From positions 1,550,001 through 1,614,000 of the forward strand of contig BPGE01000001.1 in the NCBI GenBank assembly GCA_026002875.1: a DNA stretch of 64,000 nucleotides, read 5' to 3'. Shown in pieces: positions 8,608 to 17,260 of the stretch (position 1 is its first letter; the number at the start of each line of letters is the position of its first letter). The notes below the pieces were generated by a model. That model searched no databases and was not told where the DNA came from. It worked only from the letters and a program-made list of their open reading frames with translations. The position numbers and the translations under genes were made by a program. Source of the stretch: Bryobacteraceae bacterium (GTDB taxonomy: Bacteria > Acidobacteriota > Terriglobia > Bryobacterales > Bryobacteraceae).

Positions 8608-11600
8608 TCAGAACAGGATTTTGCCGGCCACCTGCAGCTGCCGCATGTTGGTCCGCGTGCCGGTGATCTGGCCGAATCCGCCCGAGGCGATGTTCGTGTT
8701 CGGGTTGCCCCAGTTCGGATGGTTCGGGAAGTTGAACCATTCAAACCGCAGCTGGAACTGCCGCCGCTCGCTGCCCAGCCGGAAATTCTTCAGCGCCGAG
8801 AAATCCCAGCCGATGATCCCCGGTCCGGTCAGCGTGTTGCGGCCGACGTTGCCATGCGTTCCCGGAGCGTTGGGGAAGAACGCCGACGTGTCGAAGAACT
8901 TCTGCGGGTCCTGCTGTCCCCGCGGCAGTTCGGCGTTCTTGCCCGTGGAGTTCGGACGGTCGAAGAACGCGCCCGTGTTCGAGGCGTCCTGGCCGTTGGT
9001 CACGGTGATAGGGAAGCCCGTCTGCAGCGTCAGAATCGAGCTGATCTGCCAGCCGCCCGCAATCGCGTCCAGCGCGCCGTTCTCGATGTTGAACTTCCGG
9101 CCCCGTCCGAACGGCAGGTCCCACAGCGCGCTGGTCACGAACCGGTGCCGCGTGTCGTGGCTCGACCGGGCGCGCTCGCAGTCGCGGCAGTAGCTGTTCT
9201 GCGGGAACAGCGTGTCGCCGCCGTGATTGCGGATGGCCGTCGCCGTATCGATCGCTTTGGCCCACGTGTAGCTGTTCAGGAACGTCAGCCCTCCGCTGTA
9301 CCGCTTCGTGAGCTTGAGGCCCAGGGAGTGATAGTTGCCGTCGCCCCCGTTGTCGACGAGCTGAATGCGTCCGAAATTCGGAAACGGCGAGCGCTCGGGA
9401 ATCGTGCGGCGGTCGACGGCCGGATTGGCCGGCCGCGCTTCGTTCACCGCCCGCAGCGACTCCAGCCGGTGGCTCACATTGCCCAGATAGCCGGCTTCCA
9501 CGACGTAGTCGCTGCCCAGATCCCTCTGGATGTTGAACGTCCACTGGTTCGAGTAGGGCGTGCGCCGGTCGTACGGGTTGGCGAACGTGTACGGACGGAA
9601 GACGTTGGCCACGCCGCCGGCGATCGACGCCAGCGCGTTGTTCCAGTTCAGGTTCGGGAAGTCCGTCCGCGAATTGTCGCGCAGCCGTCCCGCGAGGTTG
9701 CGCGCCATGTCGAACCGCGGGTTGCCCGTGTCCTGGCTGTAGAACGTGCCGAAGCCGGCCCGGATCACCCACCGCGTGTTCGGCGACCACGACAGTCCGA
9801 TGCGCGGCGCGAAATCGTTGCGGTCGATTCCCACCAGCCGTTTCCCAAGGCTGCCGTTGCAGCGCACGTCGATGTCCGGCCAGCGGATATTGACTCCCTC
9901 GTAACAGTTCTGCCGGGCCGGCGCCTGGCGCATGAAGTAAGGGAAGAGGCTCCGGTCGGTCACGTTCGGATTCTCGAGCGTGAGATGCGCGTCGTAAGGA
10001 ACGATGCCGTTGAACAGGTTGCCTGTCTGGTCCGCCCACGGCGGCGTCAGCTCGTAGCGCAGGCCGAAATTCACCGTGAGTTTCGAGCTCACGCGCCATG
10101 TGTCGTCCACGTACAGCGCCATGCTCCAGGTGCGGAATTTTGCATCCGCGATCGACACCGCGGCCTCGGCCTGCGACGTCTCGCCGAGCAGGAAGTCCGC
10201 GAAGTTGTCGCCCGTCCGGCCGGTCATCGCCAGGTTGCGCGTGGCGTTATTGGTGAACGTGAACTGCCCCCGGGCGAACTGGTTGCCCACCTGCGCATAT
10301 TGATCCCGCCGCGCCTCGCCGCCGAACTTGAAGCTGTGCCGGCCGCGGATCCACGAAAAGTTGTTCACAAGCTGCAGCACCGAATTGTTCACTTCATACG
10401 GCCCTTCCGAGTCGTTGCCGAACCCCGAGTAGACGCCCTGGAGCGAGATGTTCGGAATGCCCCACTGCACCGGAGGCCCGCTGTTCAGCCCTGGAATTTT
10501 CAGCGCCCCGACCACATCGCGCGAGAAGGCCAGTTCCGGGCCGTTCGTGTTGTAAAACTGACTGAACGCCACCCGCGCTTCGTTGACCATCGAAGGAGAG
10601 AGTACGCGCGTGTTCGTCACCATGTACTGGTTGAAGTTGGTGACGATCTTGCTGCCATTGAGCCGCAGCGCCTCGGCCGTCTGGTTCTCGTCGCCCCAGC
10701 TATATCGGCCGAACCACTGCGAATTGGCGCTCTCCACCCAGTCGAAGCGGCTCACAAACTGGTCCCTGTTGATCGGCTGGCCCAGCGCCTGCACGCGGTT
10801 GTTGCGCAGGTCCGGATTGGGCAGGTTGGGCTCGGGATAGAACTCGAGAAGCGCCTTTGAGATCGGCGCGATCCGCGAGGCCGGAATCGTGTTGTTGGGG
10901 AACGGCTGGGCCGTGTTGACGCCGTTGACGATCGTGCGCGTCAGCGGGTCGTACACGCCCTGCGTGCGCAACGCCGTGTTCGGCGTCGTGATCACGTCGT
11001 TGAAGTTGCCGTTCCGCATCGCCACCGACGGCAGACTGTAGACAGCCTGCACCTGCCGCCGCTGCCGGAACCACTCGTAGTTGGTCATGAAGAACAGCCG
11101 GTTGCGCCCGTCGAACAGCTTCGGCACGCTCACCGGTCCCCCCAGCGTGAAGCCGAACTGGTTCCACTTGAACGGATCTTTCGGAGGACGCGCCGACGTG
11201 AAAGCGTAGTTCTTGGCGTCGAGCTTCTCGTTCCGAAGGAAGTAGAACAGCGTGCCGTGATATTCGTTGCCGCCGGGCTTCGTGGACATGTTGATCTGCG
11301 TCGCCGCGCGGCCGAATTCCGCCGGATAAATCCCCGTCTGCACCTTGAATTCCTGCAGGGCGTCCACCGACGGCATCACCACGATCGTGTTGAAGTTCGG
11401 ATCCGTGTTTTCCACGCCGTCCAGCGAAAACCGGTTGAACTGCGCGCGCTGGCCGCCAACGGCGATGGATTGATCCGCCCGGATGCCCCCCTGCCGCGCC
11501 CCCGCCTGCCCGGCTGAGGGGAAGCCGAAGCTCACGTTCGGTGCGAGCGATACCAACTGCAGCGCATTGCGCCCGTTCAGGGGCAGTTCGACGATGCGCT

Positions 11601-12003
11601 TGTTCTCGATCACGGTGCCGACCGTGGCGTTTTCCGTCTGCAGGAGCGCGCCCTCGGCCCGCACTTCCACCGATTCGGTCACCGCGCCGACCTGCAGTTC
11701 AATGTCGGCGCGCGCGCTCAACTGGACCTGGATCTCGATGCCGCTCCGGATCGTGGCCCGGAAACCTTCCTTCTCGGCCCGCAGCGTGTACACGCCCGGC
11801 TGCACGGCGCGGAAGCTGTACAGCCCGGCTTCATTGGTTTCTGTCTGACGAACAGCGTTCGTGGCCACATTGGTCAAAGTGATGCGCACGCCGGGAACCA
11901 CAGCCCCCGACGGGTCGCGCACTTCGCCGTACAGATCGCCGAGCGTCTGGGCTGCGGCAAATGTCCATAGCCCCAGGAAAATCACAGCAAAACGCATCCA
12001 CAT
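8608..12003 (-). CDS. TonB-dependent receptor with carboxypeptidase-regulatory domain (Oar-like)
   Basis: 1131-residue outer-membrane receptor of the acidobacterial type. It has a signal peptide (residues 1-19), a carboxypeptidase-regulatory/Cna-B-like beta-sandwich (about 22-105, LYGEVRDPSGAVVPGVRITL), a plug domain with VELPLNGRNALQLVSLAPNV (about 140-165), and a long beta-barrel ending in a terminal phenylalanine (VAGKILF), as outer-membrane barrels do. A good ribosome site (AAGGAGG on the minus strand near 12014-12020) precedes the ATG at 12003. It is divergent from a beta-galactosidase and an aldose epimerase, which suggests uptake of an oligosaccharide; the ligand itself is not readable. 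Confidence 0.9.
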   Translation of the reverse strand: MWMRFAVIFLGLWTFAAAQTLGDLYGEVRDPSGAVVPGVRITLTNVATNAVRQTETNEAGLYSFRAVQPGVYTLRAEKEGFRATIRSGIEIQVQLSARADIELQVGAVTESVEVRAEGALLQTENATVGTVIENKRIVELPLNGRNALQLVSLAPNVSFGFPSAGQAGARQGGIRADQSIAVGGQRAQFNRFSLDGVENTDPNFNTIVVMPSVDALQEFKVQTGIYPAEFGRAATQINMSTKPGGNEYHGTLFYFLRNEKLDAKNYAFTSARPPKDPFKWNQFGFTLGGPVSVPKLFDGRNRLFFMTNYEWFRQRRQVQAVYSLPSVAMRNGNFNDVITTPNTALRTQGVYDPLTRTIVNGVNTAQPFPNNTIPASRIAPISKALLEFYPEPNLPNPDLRNNRVQALGQPINRDQFVSRFDWVESANSQWFGRYSWGDENQTAEALRLNGSKIVTNFNQYMVTNTRVLSPSMVNEARVAFSQFYNTNGPELAFSRDVVGALKIPGLNSGPPVQWGIPNISLQGVYSGFGNDSEGPYEVNNSVLQLVNNFSWIRGRHSFKFGGEARRDQYAQVGNQFARGQFTFTNNATRNLAMTGRTGDNFADFLLGETSQAEAAVSIADAKFRTWSMALYVDDTWRVSSKLTVNFGLRYELTPPWADQTGNLFNGIVPYDAHLTLENPNVTDRSLFPYFMRQAPARQNCYEGVNIRWPDIDVRCNGSLGKRLVGIDRNDFAPRIGLSWSPNTRWVIRAGFGTFYSQDTGNPRFDMARNLAGRLRDNSRTDFPNLNWNNALASIAGGVANVFRPYTFANPYDRRTPYSNQWTFNIQRDLGSDYVVEAGYLGNVSHRLESLRAVNEARPANPAVDRRTIPERSPFPNFGRIQLVDNGGDGNYHSLGLKLTKRYSGGLTFLNSYTWAKAIDTATAIRNHGGDTLFPQNSYCRDCERARSSHDTRHRFVTSALWDLPFGRGRKFNIENGALDAIAGGWQISSILTLQTGFPITVTNGQDASNTGAFFDRPNSTGKNAELPRGQQDPQKFFDTSAFFPNAPGTHGNVGRNTLTGPGIIGWDFSALKNFRLGSERRQFQLRFEWFNFPNHPNWGNPNTNIASGGFGQITGTRTNMRQLQVAGKILF

Positions 12004-12293
12004 GGCTCCATGGCCTCCTTGACAGCAATCGCATGGCTGGGAAAAGAACCCCTAACCAGAGTGCTGGCAACGCTATCACAGAGTCCGCACCCAGTCAAGG
12101 GGGATGCCTGCGCCTGTTGGGGCCGACGCCTGCAACCGCTTTCCCCAAATCGTCCGTCCCGGGTCCGCCCCCCCGCGCCGTCCGGGGCGCTGGCGCCTGC
12201 CGCCGTGCCCCCCGGCGCGCTGCTTCTCAGCCGGCAGAGCGGGCCGGGATGAATGTGATATGGTCTGATTCGGACTCCCGGGAGCGATTTGCC
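12004..12293. promoter_or_regulatory. divergent intergenic region between receptor and beta-galactosidase
   Basis: 290 bp that must hold the promoters of the minus-strand receptor and the plus-strand beta-galactosidase. A GGAGGCC ribosome site for the receptor is visible near 12012-12020. I see no convincing -35/-10 pair or operator palindrome. Confidence 0.4.
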
Positions 12294-15200
12294 ATGGTTT
12301 TCGTCCGACTGATTCCTCTCTGCCTCCTTGGCGGGCTCGCGGCTCTGGGTGCGGCGCCGCCCGAGTGGGACAATCCGGCGGTGACCAGCGTTGGCGTCGA
12401 GCCGCCGCACGCAACGATGATGGTGTACCCGGACGCCCTGACGGCGCGGACGTTTGACCCGGCGAAATCGCCGTGGCGGCTGTCGCTGAACGGCGATTGG
12501 AAATTCCGCGGCGTTCTGCGCCCGGCGGACCGCCCGGCGGGATTCCAGCTTCCCGGCTACGACGACTCGCGCTGGCGCACGATGCCCGTGCCCGGCGTCT
12601 GGCAGATGCACGGCTTCGACATCCCGATCTACTCGAACTGGAACTACCCGTTCCCGCAGGACCGGCGCAAGATGCCCGCGCCGCCCTACGATTTCAACCC
12701 CGTTGGAAGTTACCGCCGGACATTCACGGTGCCGGAAACCTGGAAAGGGCGCACCGTGTATCTGCATTTCGCCGGCGTTGACTCTGCGTTTTACGTCTGG
12801 GTGAACGGGGAATTCGCCGGATACAACGAAGACAGCCGGACGCCCGCGGAGTTCAACATCACAAAATGGCTGAAGCCCGGCGTGAACACGCTGGCGGTTC
12901 AGGTGTACCGGTTCGGCGACGGCGCCTATCTCGAAGACCAGGACATGTGGCGCATGAGCGGCATTTACCGCGATGTCTACCTGTGGTCCACCGCCGCCAC
13001 CCATGTGCGGGACTTCGAGGTGCTGACCGATCTCGACAGCGGATACCGCAACGCGCAGGTCCGGCTGAAAGCGGAGATTCTCGAGCCGAAGGACTGCTCG
13101 CTCACGTTCGAGCTGCGCGATGCCGCAGGCCGCGGTGCGGGCGCGGCTACGGCGCCGTGCGCCGCAAAAGTTGACCTTGCGTTCGAGGTGCCCAACGCGC
13201 GGCTTTGGAGCGCGGAGATCCCGTACCTGTACGAGGGTCTGATCACGCTGAAGGACTCGAAAGGCGCGGTGATCGAGGTGATCCCGCAGCGCGTCGGCGT
13301 CCGCAAGGTCGAGATCCGCGGCGGGAAAATCCACATCAACGGCCGGCCCGTGCTGTTCAAGGGCGTCAACCGGCACGAGCACTCCGCCTTGACTGGCAAA
13401 GTGATGGACCGGGCGTTGATGGTGCGCGACATCGAGCTGATGAAGCGGAACAACGTCAACGCCGTGCGCACGTCGCACTATCCGAACGACCCGCTCTGGT
13501 ACGAGCTGTGCGACATCTACGGACTCTATGTGATCGATGAAGCCAATATTGAAGCGCACCATTACGGCAACGGGCCGAAGGGCAATCTGCTGACGGAATC
13601 GCCCGAGTGGTCGAAAGCCTATCTGGAGCGCGTGCAGCGGATGATCGAGCGCGACAAGAACCATCCGTCGGTGGTGATCTGGTCGATGGGCAACGAGAGC
13701 GGCGACGGACTGAACGCGAGGCTGACCTATGAATGGGCCAAACAGCGCGACCCGTCGCGCCCGTGGCACTACGAGGGATCGAGCGCGAACCGCGGCGTGA
13801 ATTTCGACGTGAATTCCTTCATGTATCCATCGCCGGAGCGCACGGCGCAGGAAGCAGCAAAGCTTCCGGACAAGCCGCTGCTGCTGTGCGAGTACGCGCA
13901 CTCGATGGGCAATTCCACCGGCGGACTGAAGGAATACTGGGACATTTTTTACTCGGGAACCAACGCGCAGGGAGCCTTCGTCTGGGACTGGGTGGATCAA
14001 TCATTGCGCGTGCCCGTGCCTCCGGAGTATAGAAGCAACACGTCCGCCACGCACTTCCTGGCCTATGGCGGCTGGTGGGAGGACAAATCGCACGTTCCGA
14101 ACGACAACAATTTCAACTGCAACGGCCTGGTGTCGGGCGACCGCACGCCGCATCCCGGGCTGGCTGCCATCAAGTATGTCTACCGATACCTGCACGCCGC
14201 GCCCGCGGATCTGAAACAGGGAAAGATCCGCGTGAAAAACTGGTTCCATTTCCTGAACCCGAAGGACTATGCGGCGGGCGAGTGGAGCGTGTCGGCTTCG
14301 GGCAGGACAATCGCCAAGGGCGCGCTGCCGGCGCTCGATATCGAGCCGGGCGAGGAGAAAGAGTTCACGCTGCCGTTGCCGCAGATCGAGGCGGAGCCGG
14401 GGGCCGAATACTGGCTGAACTTGAGTTTCAGGCTCAAGGCGGCCACGCGCTGGGCGCCCGCCGGGCATGAAATCGCTTGGGAGCAGTTCGCTCTCCCTGT
14501 CGAAACGAAGCCCGCGCCGCAGGCCGATTTCAGCAAAGCGCCAAAGCTCGAGATCGGGCGGAAGGGAGCGCTGACCGTGCTGTCGAGCCCGGTGTTCCGG
14601 GCGGCGTTCGACCCTGCGGCGGGCACGCTGATCGATTACCGCTATCAGGGCGCGCTGCTGATGGAGCGCGGTCCGCTGCCGGACTTCTGGCGCGCGCCGA
14701 CGGACAACGATCTGGGCGCGTGGAAGGCGCTGCGGGCGCGGATCGCCAACAATCCCGAGCAGAACTGGATGCTGTGGCGCGAGGCGGCGCCGCGCATGAC
14801 GATCACGGACGCCCGCGTCGAGCGGATCGATGAACGCAGCGCGCGGATCCGCGTCAAAGCGGACCTGTACGGGATGGGCGGCGCTACGGCGGCGTGGACC
14901 CTGACCGTTTACGGCAGCGGCGATGTGATCGTCGAGATGTCGTATGCGCCGGGCGGCGAGAAGCGGGCGATGATGCCGCGCATGGGTAGCGAGCTTGTGC
15001 TGGCGCGCGGCTACGAAAACTGGGCGTGGTACGGCCGCGGACCCGCGGAGACTTACGTGGACCGGCAGTTCGAGCGGATCGGCGTCTACCGCAGCACCGT
15101 GGACAAGGAGTGGTTCGAGTACTCGCGCCCGCAGGAGAACGGCAACAGGACCGGCGTGCGGTGGACGGCGTTCACGAATGCGCAGGGCGCGGGGCTGCTC

Positions 15201-15473
15201 GCCGTAGGCGCGCCGGAGCTGTCTGTCGGCGCGCGGAAGTTCACCAGGGAGGACATGGAACGGGCGGCCTACACGTTCCAGATGCAGGCGCAGGGGCCGG
15301 TGTATGTGAACCTCGATCTGAAGCAGATGGGCGTCGGCGGCATTGACAGCTGGTCGGAGAACGCGCTGCCGATGCCGCCGTACCGGATCGACAGCGGGCA
15401 GGCGATGACGTACCGTTACCGGCTCGCGCCGGTGGCGGGACCGTACGACCGCAAGACAAGGGAGGCATTCTGA
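12294..15473 (+). CDS. secreted beta-galactosidase, glycoside hydrolase family 2
   Basis: 1059-residue GH2 enzyme of LacZ architecture. A signal peptide (MVFVRLIPLCLLGGLAALGA) is followed by the sugar-binding, immunoglobulin-like and TIM-barrel domains and the C-terminal beta-sandwich typical of LacZ (YGRGPAETYVDRQ near residue 915). The acid/base glutamate is E468 in WSMGNESGDG and the nucleophile E533 in LLCEYAHSMGNS. The ATG at 12294 is chosen because the signal peptide begins there and a GGGAGCG stretch precedes it. Galactosides should be hydrolysed outside the cytoplasm. It is followed 3 bp later by galM, so the pair releases and epimerises galactose; the divergent TonB receptor probably imports the substrate. 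Confidence 0.93.
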   Translation: MVFVRLIPLCLLGGLAALGAAPPEWDNPAVTSVGVEPPHATMMVYPDALTARTFDPAKSPWRLSLNGDWKFRGVLRPADRPAGFQLPGYDDSRWRTMPVPGVWQMHGFDIPIYSNWNYPFPQDRRKMPAPPYDFNPVGSYRRTFTVPETWKGRTVYLHFAGVDSAFYVWVNGEFAGYNEDSRTPAEFNITKWLKPGVNTLAVQVYRFGDGAYLEDQDMWRMSGIYRDVYLWSTAATHVRDFEVLTDLDSGYRNAQVRLKAEILEPKDCSLTFELRDAAGRGAGAATAPCAAKVDLAFEVPNARLWSAEIPYLYEGLITLKDSKGAVIEVIPQRVGVRKVEIRGGKIHINGRPVLFKGVNRHEHSALTGKVMDRALMVRDIELMKRNNVNAVRTSHYPNDPLWYELCDIYGLYVIDEANIEAHHYGNGPKGNLLTESPEWSKAYLERVQRMIERDKNHPSVVIWSMGNESGDGLNARLTYEWAKQRDPSRPWHYEGSSANRGVNFDVNSFMYPSPERTAQEAAKLPDKPLLLCEYAHSMGNSTGGLKEYWDIFYSGTNAQGAFVWDWVDQSLRVPVPPEYRSNTSATHFLAYGGWWEDKSHVPNDNNFNCNGLVSGDRTPHPGLAAIKYVYRYLHAAPADLKQGKIRVKNWFHFLNPKDYAAGEWSVSASGRTIAKGALPALDIEPGEEKEFTLPLPQIEAEPGAEYWLNLSFRLKAATRWAPAGHEIAWEQFALPVETKPAPQADFSKAPKLEIGRKGALTVLSSPVFRAAFDPAAGTLIDYRYQGALLMERGPLPDFWRAPTDNDLGAWKALRARIANNPEQNWMLWREAAPRMTITDARVERIDERSARIRVKADLYGMGGATAAWTLTVYGSGDVIVEMSYAPGGEKRAMMPRMGSELVLARGYENWAWYGRGPAETYVDRQFERIGVYRSTVDKEWFEYSRPQENGNRTGVRWTAFTNAQGAGLLAVGAPELSVGARKFTREDMERAAYTFQMQAQGPVYVNLDLKQMGVGGIDSWSENALPMPPYRIDSGQAMTYRYRLAPVAGPYDRKTREAF

Positions 15474-15476
15474 GAC

Positions 15477-16640
15477 ATGTTGAAGTTCACCCGCCGCGAG
15501 GCGCTGCGGGCGGCTGTGCCGGCTGCCGCGCTGCTGACGGCATGCAAATCCACTGACCGAGGAGTGAAAGGATCCGTGACACAGCAGGAATTCGGCAAGA
15601 TGCCCAACGGCGAGAGCGTGCAGCTTTTCACGCTGAAGAATAAAAACGGGGTCGAGATTTCGATCACGAACTACGGCGGCATCATCGTGACGCTGAAGAC
15701 GTTCGACGGCAAAGGGCTGCTGGCCGACGTCGCGCTCGGCTTCGACACGCTGGAGCGGTATCTGCAGCCGCATCCGTATTTCGGGGCGATCATCGGCCGC
15801 TACGGGAACCGGATCGGCAAGGCGCGCTTCACGCTGGACGGCGTGACGTACACGCTGGCGAAGAACAACGGCGAAAACTCGCTGCACGGCGGCAACGAAG
15901 GGTTCGACAAGAAGTTGTGGAAGGCGCGCGCCGAGCAGGGCGATGCCGCGCAGACGCTGGTGCTCGAGTATGCAAGCCCGGATGGAGAAGAAGGCTATCC
16001 GGGCACGCTGCGCACGGAGGTGCGTTACACGCTCGCCGACGACGACAGCCTGCGGATCGATTACCGCGCCACGACGGACAAGAAGACGGTGGTCAATCTG
16101 ACGAATCACACGTATTTCAATCTGGCGGGGCAGGGAAACGGCGACATCCTGAATCACGAAATCGAAATCCGGGCCAGCCGTTTCACGCCCGTGGACGCGG
16201 GGCTGATTCCGACGGGCGAACTGCGGAGCGTCGAGGGAACGCCTTTTGATTTCCGCAAGCCGCACCGGATCGGGGAGCGGATCGATGCCGACGACGAGCA
16301 GATCCGGCTGGGCGGCGGCTACGATCACAATTTCGTGCTGGACCGAGAGGGCGGCGGGCTGTCGCTGGCGGCGCGCGTGGTGGAGCCGTCGACCGGACGC
16401 GCGCTGGAAGTGTGGACGACGGAGCCCGGCATGCAGTTCTATACCGGGAATTTCCTGGACGGCACGATCACGGGCAAGGGCGGGAAGGTGTATCCGCGGC
16501 GGTCGGGCTTCTGCCTGGAGACGCAGCATTTCCCCGATTCGCCAAATCAGCCGGCGTTTCCCTCGACTGTGCTCGAGCCGGGACAGGAGTACCGTTCCGC
16601 CACGGTGTGGAAGTTCATGGCCGTGGCGCCCCGGAAATAG
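15477..16640 (+). CDS. galM: aldose 1-epimerase (mutarotase), exported lipoprotein
   Basis: 387-residue galactose mutarotase, interconverting alpha and beta anomers of glucose or galactose. The N-terminus has a twin-arginine-like RREALR and a lipobox-like ALLTAC (C22), so the enzyme is probably exported and lipid-anchored, matching the secreted beta-galactosidase next to it. Family motifs are NYGGIIVTLKTFD, GRYGNRIGKARFTLDG, the catalytic histidine region NLTNHTYFNLAGQG, and the C-terminal QHFPDSPNQPAFPSTVLEPG with the catalytic glutamate. Length is as usual with an added leader. It starts 3 bp after the beta-galactosidase stop, so the two are surely one operon. Confidence 0.94.
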   Translation: MLKFTRREALRAAVPAAALLTACKSTDRGVKGSVTQQEFGKMPNGESVQLFTLKNKNGVEISITNYGGIIVTLKTFDGKGLLADVALGFDTLERYLQPHPYFGAIIGRYGNRIGKARFTLDGVTYTLAKNNGENSLHGGNEGFDKKLWKARAEQGDAAQTLVLEYASPDGEEGYPGTLRTEVRYTLADDDSLRIDYRATTDKKTVVNLTNHTYFNLAGQGNGDILNHEIEIRASRFTPVDAGLIPTGELRSVEGTPFDFRKPHRIGERIDADDEQIRLGGGYDHNFVLDREGGGLSLAARVVEPSTGRALEVWTTEPGMQFYTGNFLDGTITGKGGKVYPRRSGFCLETQHFPDSPNQPAFPSTVLEPGQEYRSATVWKFMAVAPRK

Positions 16641-16642
16641 GA

Positions 16643-17260
16643 TCATCGCAGAGTCCGGTTCAGCTCCCCGGCGAGCAGAGCGGCGCGGCGCGCGAGTCCG
16701 GCGGCAGCCGAGAGGTCGCGCGCGCGCAGCTGCTGCGCCTGTTGCAGGAATGCGCGGATGCGGGCGGCGAGGTCAGCCTGTTCTCGGCTGAGGCGCCGCC
16801 CGCGGATGCGGTCGAGCACCTGGCTGGCGGCGGCGGAATCCCGGGCGAACTGCTGTTCGAGCCTGCGGGCGACTTCGCCGGGCAGGACCTCGCCGAGGCG
16901 GATTTCGGGGGCGGGCTCGGCGGGAACTTCCGGAGCGGTTTCTTCAGGCTCCGGTTTGGCGGCAGGGGCGGGCGGGCGGCGGCGGACGGGACGCGGGGGC
17001 GGAGGAACCCTCGAGAGCGCGGGCGGGAGGGGCGGAGGCGGCAAAACAGAAACAGGCGGTTGTGTTTCGGCGATCTGGGGCTCTGCGAGGACGACGGCGG
17101 CGGGAACGATGGCGGGAGGCGGGCTGAAAGTCCGGACGGGGCGGGGCGGGGGCGCGGGAGCGGGAGCGCGCCAGGCGCGGCAGCCGGCGGCGAGCAGCGA
17201 GGCGGCGAGCAGGGCGCAGGCGGCGAGCAGGGCGCAGGCGGGCAGGAGGCGCGGACTCAT
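16643..17260 (-). CDS. proline-rich putative lipoprotein, function unknown
   Basis: 205-residue protein with an alanine/leucine-rich signal peptide ending in a lipobox (LLAAGC, C27), then a proline-rich low-complexity linker (about 30-110) and a C-terminal helical region (about 115-205) with REQADLAARIRAFLQQAQQL, suggestive of a coiled coil. I recognise no enzymatic domain. Its ATG overlaps the stop of the sensor kinase gene (ATGA at 17257-17260), so it is the third gene of the two-component operon. A role as an envelope accessory or sensor partner of that kinase is inference from position only. Confidence 0.7.
   Translation of the reverse strand: MSPRLLPACALLAACALLAASLLAAGCRAWRAPAPAPPPRPVRTFSPPPAIVPAAVVLAEPQIAETQPPVSVLPPPPLPPALSRVPPPPRPVRRRPPAPAAKPEPEETAPEVPAEPAPEIRLGEVLPGEVARRLEQQFARDSAAASQVLDRIRGRRLSREQADLAARIRAFLQQAQQLRARDLSAAAGLARRAALLAGELNRTLR

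Noticed and set aside
5344-10860. Very long plus-strand open frame opposite the M14 peptidase and TonB receptor
   Set aside because: Arg/His-rich shadow frame typical of antisense to GC-rich genes; the minus-strand genes have signal peptides, motifs and normal starts.
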